Positions 59,853 through 64,000 of a stretch of 64,000 nucleotides of DNA are shown one piece after another. Below the pieces are notes generated by a model. It was not told where the DNA came from and searched no databases. It worked only from the letters and a program-made list of their open reading frames with translations. This DNA comes from CAYMUL01 sp964393605 (lineage in GTDB: Bacteria > Bacteroidota > Ignavibacteria > Ignavibacteriales > Ignavibacteriaceae): the NCBI GenBank assembly GCA_964393605.1, contig CAYMUL010000003.1:124001-188000 (forward strand). Direction: 5' to 3'. How positions within the stretch are numbered: the first letter of the stretch is position 1; each line of letters opens with the position of its first letter. The position numbers and the translations under genes are program-made.

Positions 59853-61280
59853 CTAAATTAGGAATGATGAAATCAGGTCGATAATCGGACCAGGGAAAAT
59901 CCCTATCATGACCACAAGCAACGCAGATATAACAACGCCGAGCAGCGCGGTTGAACTTTGCTGAACTTCGATTGTATTAGCTTCATTACCGAAGTACATT
60001 AGAATTGTTACGCGCAAATAAAAATATACACTGATTGCGGAAGAGATTACTCCGAGAATTGCAAGATATGTGTAACCGGAATCGATGGCAGAGATAAAAA
60101 CATAATACTTTCCGAAGAAGCCTGCGAATGGCGGAATGCCCGTAAGTGCCAACATGAACAATGAAAGTAGCGCCGCGAGCAGAGGATTTTTATTTGCAAA
60201 ACCTTTGTAATCATTGATTGAAAGATTGGCATCATTTTCCCCTTCAATGATGGAGATAATTCCGAATGCGCCAAGGTTCATGAATGTGTAAGCGAAAAGG
60301 TAAAAAATAATTCCCGCGCTTCCGCTGCTGACACCGGAAACAAGTCCGATAATCATATAACCGGCGTGTGCAATTGAAGAGTATGAGAGCATTCGTTTCA
60401 AATCATCTTGAACAAGAGCAACAATGCTGCCATACAACATCGAAGCGATAGAGAGCGTTGCGAGTATCGGTGCAACAATATTTTCGTTTCCAAAATTTAT
60501 TACGGGGGAAAGAATTAAAAGTAATGCAGAAAATGCCGCCGCTTTTCCTCCGGTTGACATTAGTGAAGTAACTGATGTCGGTGCGCCTTGATATACATCG
60601 GGAACCCACATGTGGAACGGAAATGCCGCAATCTTAAATGAAAATCCGATGATGAAAAATAAAAGTCCGGCAACGAAAACAAGATTGGAAGAAACTTCAG
60701 GAAATTTAATAATAAGATCATTCAAGTAAAGAGATTGCGCAGTGCCGTAAATTAGTGCAATTCCATAAACTAAAAATCCGCTCGCGAATGAACCGAGCAG
60801 TAGATACTTCAATGAAGCTTCGATTGATTTAATTTTCTTCCGCTGAAATCCTGCGAGTACATAAAAACAAATTGACATTAATTCCAAGCCGACAAAAATC
60901 ATAATCAAATTTTTTGCGGAAGAGATTAACATCATTCCCAACACGGCAGATTGCAAGAGGATATAATATTCGCCGTGATAAATATTTATCTTTTTAATGT
61001 AATCGATAGAAAGAAGTGTAACTATCGCCGCGCCAAAATTGAAGATGAAGTAGAAGATGTGAACGTTGCCGCCGGTTTGAATCATTCCGCTGAATAAAGT
61101 TTTTTCAACTCCTGCTGTGAAGAGCGCATAATAACCGCTCGCAAAAAATGAGAGGACGCTAATCCATGCAATATAAACTTCGCTTCTCTTCGCAAACATT
61201 TCGAGTGTGAGTGAAATTAGAATTGCAGATGCAATTATTATCAATGGTAATATGTGGTAAAGTTCCTGAGCGCTATTCAT
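59853..61280 (-). CDS. nuoN: NADH-quinone oxidoreductase subunit N
   Basis: A 475-residue proton-pumping subunit of complex I with 14 hydrophobic helices. Key residues: the Lys in GFSFKIAAFPFHMWVPDVYQGAPTSVT (helix 7 and its discontinuous partner), MSTGGKAAAF, DDLKRMLSYSSIAHAGYMIIGL and the C-terminal ALTGIPPFAGFFGKYYVF. Compared with E. coli NuoN (485) it is full length. It is separated from nuoM by two genes, an antiporter and an unknown protein, all in the same direction. Confidence 0.96.
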   Translation of the reverse strand: MNSAQELYHILPLIIIASAILISLTLEMFAKRSEVYIAWISVLSFFASGYYALFTAGVEKTLFSGMIQTGGNVHIFYFIFNFGAAIVTLLSIDYIKKINIYHGEYYILLQSAVLGMMLISSAKNLIMIFVGLELMSICFYVLAGFQRKKIKSIEASLKYLLLGSFASGFLVYGIALIYGTAQSLYLNDLIIKFPEVSSNLVFVAGLLFFIIGFSFKIAAFPFHMWVPDVYQGAPTSVTSLMSTGGKAAAFSALLLILSPVINFGNENIVAPILATLSIASMLYGSIVALVQDDLKRMLSYSSIAHAGYMIIGLVSGVSSGSAGIIFYLFAYTFMNLGAFGIISIIEGENDANLSINDYKGFANKNPLLAALLSLFMLALTGIPPFAGFFGKYYVFISAIDSGYTYLAILGVISSAISVYFYLRVTILMYFGNEANTIEVQQSSTALLGVVISALLVVMIGIFPGPIIDLISSFLI

Positions 61281-61282
61281 AA

Positions 61283-61648
61283 TTATTTAACAAAAAGGAT
61301 ATTTGCTTCTGTTTCTTCAATTGTAATTTCGTGGTTCTCGCCGAGATAAACAGCAATCTTTCTCAAATTCTTTTCATCGAAAATATTTTTTCCTTTTTCA
61401 ACGAGTAAAATTTTTATCGCTTCGTACTTTGAAACGACAGACTTCAGATTTTTATAATCATGAAAATAAACATCGGTGAATTCTTCTTTCTCTCGAATAT
61501 AAATTCCTCGACTACTTATGCTGAAGTCGGTTATGATATCATCTTCAATCACAACTTTAAGAAAATGAGCTTTAAATGGGAGGATGATTCTGTTCCCGAA
61601 ATAAAGCCCTTTAATTTTATTTTTTAAAACTTCATCTAATAAATACAA
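61283..61648 (-). CDS. Unknown 121-residue soluble protein inside the nuo operon
   Basis: A 121-residue protein with alternating beta strands and short helices (KVVIEDDIITDFSISSRGIYI, LRKIAVYLGENHEITIEE), no TM helix, no signal and no known motif. The start is TTG 61648 with GAGGTG 6 nt upstream. Two bp from nuoN and 12 bp from the antiporter gene, so it is cotranscribed with complex I genes. I do not recognise the family; a regulatory or assembly role is only a guess. Confidence 0.6.
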   Translation of the reverse strand: MYLLDEVLKNKIKGLYFGNRIILPFKAHFLKVVIEDDIITDFSISSRGIYIREKEEFTDVYFHDYKNLKSVVSKYEAIKILLVEKGKNIFDEKNLRKIAVYLGENHEITIEETEANILFVK

Positions 61649-61660
61649 TTTACACCTCTC

Positions 61661-63073
61661 TCAATGAAAAAAGATCCACCAAATTAATGTGAAAACCGGA
61701 ATGAGTATCGGGATAGAATATTTAATCATGTACGCAAAGAAGCTCGGCATTTCAATGCCTGCTCTTTCACTAATTGATTTCACCATAAAGTTCGGTCCGT
61801 TTCCGATATAAGTCATCGCCCCAAAAAATACTGCGGCTACAGAGATTGCGCGAAGATAAACTTGATCTACGGTTTCAAAATGAATTACATCGGCTTTTAC
61901 ATTTATATCCAAACCAAATTTACCCATCGCCGCACTTAGAAAATTCAAGTATGTCGGTGCGTTATCCAAAAATGATGATAATATTCCGGTTGACCAATAG
62001 AATGTTCCTTGATTCAATAAATTGCTGAATACTCTCGCTTCATAAGCAATCAGTTGCAATGCGGGAATCATCGTTAAAAATATCCCGATGAAAAGATAAG
62101 CGACTTCTTTGATCGGATCGAAATCAAATTCGTTCGCTTTCAATATTGATTCATCTGCTTGTTTGTATGATAAGAATACAACCGACATCATAATAATTTC
62201 ACGAATACCGAAAGGCAGTGGGCTTAAACTTGGCACCCAACTTAAAATGCCGGGATCTAAGAACACCGAAATTATTATTACGCCGAGATAAACAACATTT
62301 CTAAAACCTTTAAATTCAATCTTGCCGGTGAATTCACTCTTATCGTCTGCCCCTGATTTATTCATACTATCAACAACAAAGAAAACTGCAAGCACCATGA
62401 GTAGAGCCGGCAACCAGATATACCAAACATTTGCAATCACCCAAAAGAATGGCACGCCGCGCAAAAATCCGAGAAACAGTGGCGGATCGCCAATCGGGGT
62501 TAACGCGCCGCCAACATTGCTAACAATAAAAATAAAAAAGATTATGTGATAAGGTTTGATTCGATGTTTATTGATGCGCATGAAAGGACGAATCAGCAAC
62601 ATTGATGCGCCGGTTGTTCCGATAAAATTTGAGATGACCGCGCCAAATAATAAAAACAGAACATTCAACATCGGTGTTGCTTTTTTATCAACCTTAATTA
62701 ATATGCCGCCGCTTGCAACAAACAATGAAGCCAGCAACGCGATGAATGAAATGTATTCCGCGAGTGTATGCATTAAGCTGTGCGTATCTTGCAAAATTGC
62801 GAGATAATATACGGCAGTGATTATGCCAAGTACGATTGCAACTTTTGGATAATGATGATGCCAAAAATGTTTGTAAAAAATTGGTCCGGTTGCAATCATT
62901 AACAACAAGAGAACAAACGGGATTACCATCCATGGCGTAGGCAAAGTGTGCTGTAATTCAACCGCAGTGTTAACGGAATCCGGAGCCGCGTGAACATTTT
63001 CCGGTACCGCAAATATCATTGAACACTGAATCAGTATAAAAAATAAAATCGGAAGAATCTTTTTCGTCAACAT
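61661..63073 (-). CDS. NhaD/ArsB-superfamily sodium:proton antiporter within nuo operon
   Basis: A 470-residue membrane protein with about 12 helices. Signature parts: TPWMVIPFVLLLLMIATGPIFY, LLFGAVISNFIGTTGASMLLIRPFM (the first re-entrant-loop region), IVSNVGGALTPIGDPPLFLGFLRGVPF (typical CitM/ArsB/NhaD loop) and FLDNAPTYLNFLSAAM with ITYIGNGPNFMVKSISE-like C-terminal elements (here MTYIGNGPNFMVKSISE). Na+/H+ exchange is the best reading; other ions of the ion-transporter superfamily are possible. It lies 3 bp from nuoM and 12 bp from the 121-residue gene. Confidence 0.85.
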   Translation of the reverse strand: MLTKKILPILFFILIQCSMIFAVPENVHAAPDSVNTAVELQHTLPTPWMVIPFVLLLLMIATGPIFYKHFWHHHYPKVAIVLGIITAVYYLAILQDTHSLMHTLAEYISFIALLASLFVASGGILIKVDKKATPMLNVLFLLFGAVISNFIGTTGASMLLIRPFMRINKHRIKPYHIIFFIFIVSNVGGALTPIGDPPLFLGFLRGVPFFWVIANVWYIWLPALLMVLAVFFVVDSMNKSGADDKSEFTGKIEFKGFRNVVYLGVIIISVFLDPGILSWVPSLSPLPFGIREIIMMSVVFLSYKQADESILKANEFDFDPIKEVAYLFIGIFLTMIPALQLIAYEARVFSNLLNQGTFYWSTGILSSFLDNAPTYLNFLSAAMGKFGLDINVKADVIHFETVDQVYLRAISVAAVFFGAMTYIGNGPNFMVKSISERAGIEMPSFFAYMIKYSIPILIPVFTLIWWIFFH

Positions 63074-63076
63074 ATT

Positions 63077-64000
63077 CTATTTCGCCAAAGTTGAAGAAAA
63101 ATTTAAAACTTTGTTCAAGATGTCGTTTGCTGATGCTTCGGTTAATTCTAAAAATGTTGCGGGATAAATTCCAATCCAAACTATAAAAATTAAAATCGGG
63201 ATTATGACAACTAATTCTCTCCCGTTCATATCTGTTAAGGATTCCAAATTAGAATGTTTAACCTGCCCGAAGAAAACTCGTTGATACATCCACAACAAAT
63301 AAACTGCGGCAAAGATTACTCCGCTTGCGCCGAACACCGCGAATAACCAGCTTGATAAAACCGATGATTGAAATGTTCCGAGTAAAATTAAAAACTCACC
63401 GATGAATCCGTTCAATCCAGGCAAACCGATAGACGACAATGAAACAATTAAAAATATTGTTGCAAAAAGAGGAACAAGTTTCGCGATTCCTCCGTAGTCT
63501 TCAATCTCGCGTGTGTGCGTACGTTCATAAACTACGCCAACCAACAAGAAGAGTGCGCCGGTAGAGAGCCCGTGATTTATCATTTGAATTATCGCGCCTT
63601 GCATCGCTTCTTCGTTCATTGCAAAAATTCCGAGCACAACAAAACCAAGATGCGAAACGGAAGAGTACGCCACTAATTTTTTAATATCGGTTTGAACCAT
63701 TGCAACGAGCGCACCGTAAATAATTCCGACGACTGCAAGAAACGAAATGTATGGTGCATAAAAAATTGCAGATTGTGGAAAAAGCGGAAGACAGAATCGC
63801 ACCAAACCATACGTTCCCATTTTCAAAAGAACTCCGGCAAGAATAACGCTGCCCGCAGTTGGGGCTTGTACGTGTGCATCCGGCAACCATGTGTGTAGCG
63901 GAAACAACGGAACTTTTATGGCAAAACTGAATGCGAATGCGAGGAACATATATCTCTGAATCTCGACCGCGATTGTCGGTGCCACTTCATAAAGTTTTAA
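63077..64000 (-). CDS. nuoM: NADH-quinone oxidoreductase subunit M, 5' part missing
   Basis: The C-terminal 307 residues of NuoM; the frame is open to the right edge of the window, so the start is missing. Marks of the family: the discontinuous helix [37 protein letters not shown] (Lys of the proton path), [48 protein letters not shown] and [15 protein letters not shown]. It is the first visible gene of the nuo group, whose remaining subunits (nuoL and others) are presumably beyond 64000. Confidence 0.96.
   Translation of the reverse strand, partial: LKLYEVAPTIAVEIQRYMFLAFAFSFAIKVPLFPLHTWLPDAHVQAPTAGSVILAGVLLKMGTYGLVRFCLPLFPQSAIFYAPYISFLAVVGIIYGALVAMVQTDIKKLVAYSSVSHLGFVVLGIFAMNEEAMQGAIIQMINHGLSTGALFLLVGVVYERTHTREIEDYGGIAKLVPLFATIFLIVSLSSIGLPGLNGFIGEFLILLGTFQSSVLSSWLFAVFGASGVIFAAVYLLWMYQRVFFGQVKHSNLESLTDMNGRELVVIIPILIFIVWIGIYPATFLELTEASANDILNKVLNFSSTLAK

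Overview
The window is AT-rich bacterial chromosome, most likely from the Ignavibacteria (Bacteroidota/Chlorobi side). Three secreted proteins end in the Por/T9SS type A sorting domain with the wording usual in Ignavibacteriales (NYPNPFNP...GREVATLVNEE...PSGVYFYQL). There is also a TonB pair, a TolC/RND efflux operon, complex I genes, and many good Shine-Dalgarno sites (AAGGAG), which are rarer in true Bacteroidetes. The species cannot be named from the sequence. I found no rRNA, tRNA, transposase or CRISPR array.

Layout. 1-3669 (minus): a tightly overlapping operon of PgeF/YfiH, a DMT exporter, FolB, FolK, a deoxynucleoside kinase, a small membrane protein and a glycosyltransferase family 9 protein cut by the window edge. 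3831-7440 (plus): SurE, a vWA-type membrane protein and ComF; the conserved ComF N-terminus lies upstream of any usable start codon. 7442-10470 (minus): ArgS, RsfS, a LytR_C protein and a small secreted protein. 10697-11680: a TrpG/PabA amidotransferase and a SpoVG-family protein. 11977-19260 (minus): three T9SS cargo proteins (BNR-repeat, NHL-like propeller, GH18) and a TrkA-gated K+ channel. 19381-21656: a DUF58 protein, a TPR lipoprotein and a secreted esterase.

21717-39128 is the most unusual region. Two exported TPR-CHAT (caspase-like) proteins flank a small secreted protein on the minus strand. Facing them on the plus strand, from one shared intergenic region, are a secreted beta-rich protein, an exported FecR-domain protein, a predicted outer-membrane barrel and a CHASE2 adenylate cyclase. 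A DUF6600 protein with a long charged tail closes the locus. I infer an envelope-stress or surface-sensing system that couples periplasmic CHAT proteolysis to cAMP synthesis. The domains are seen in the sequence; the coupling is a hypothesis.

39290-43229 (minus): MFS transporter, NusB, Leu/Val-type dehydrogenase and a DUF218 protein. 43283-49300 (minus): a degenerate hybrid histidine kinase (phospho-acceptor His replaced by Tyr), a pilin-like cassette and a sigma-54 response regulator. 49487-55918 (minus): RND pump, membrane-fusion lipoprotein, TolC and TetR. 56080-57750 (minus): tandemly duplicated TonB genes sharing a perfect 141-bp repeat. 57866-64000 (minus): VanZ-like protein, Nnr (NAD(P)HX repair), then nuoN, an unknown 121-aa protein, an NhaD/ArsB-type antiporter and nuoM (cut by the window end), so an ion antiporter sits inside the complex I operon.
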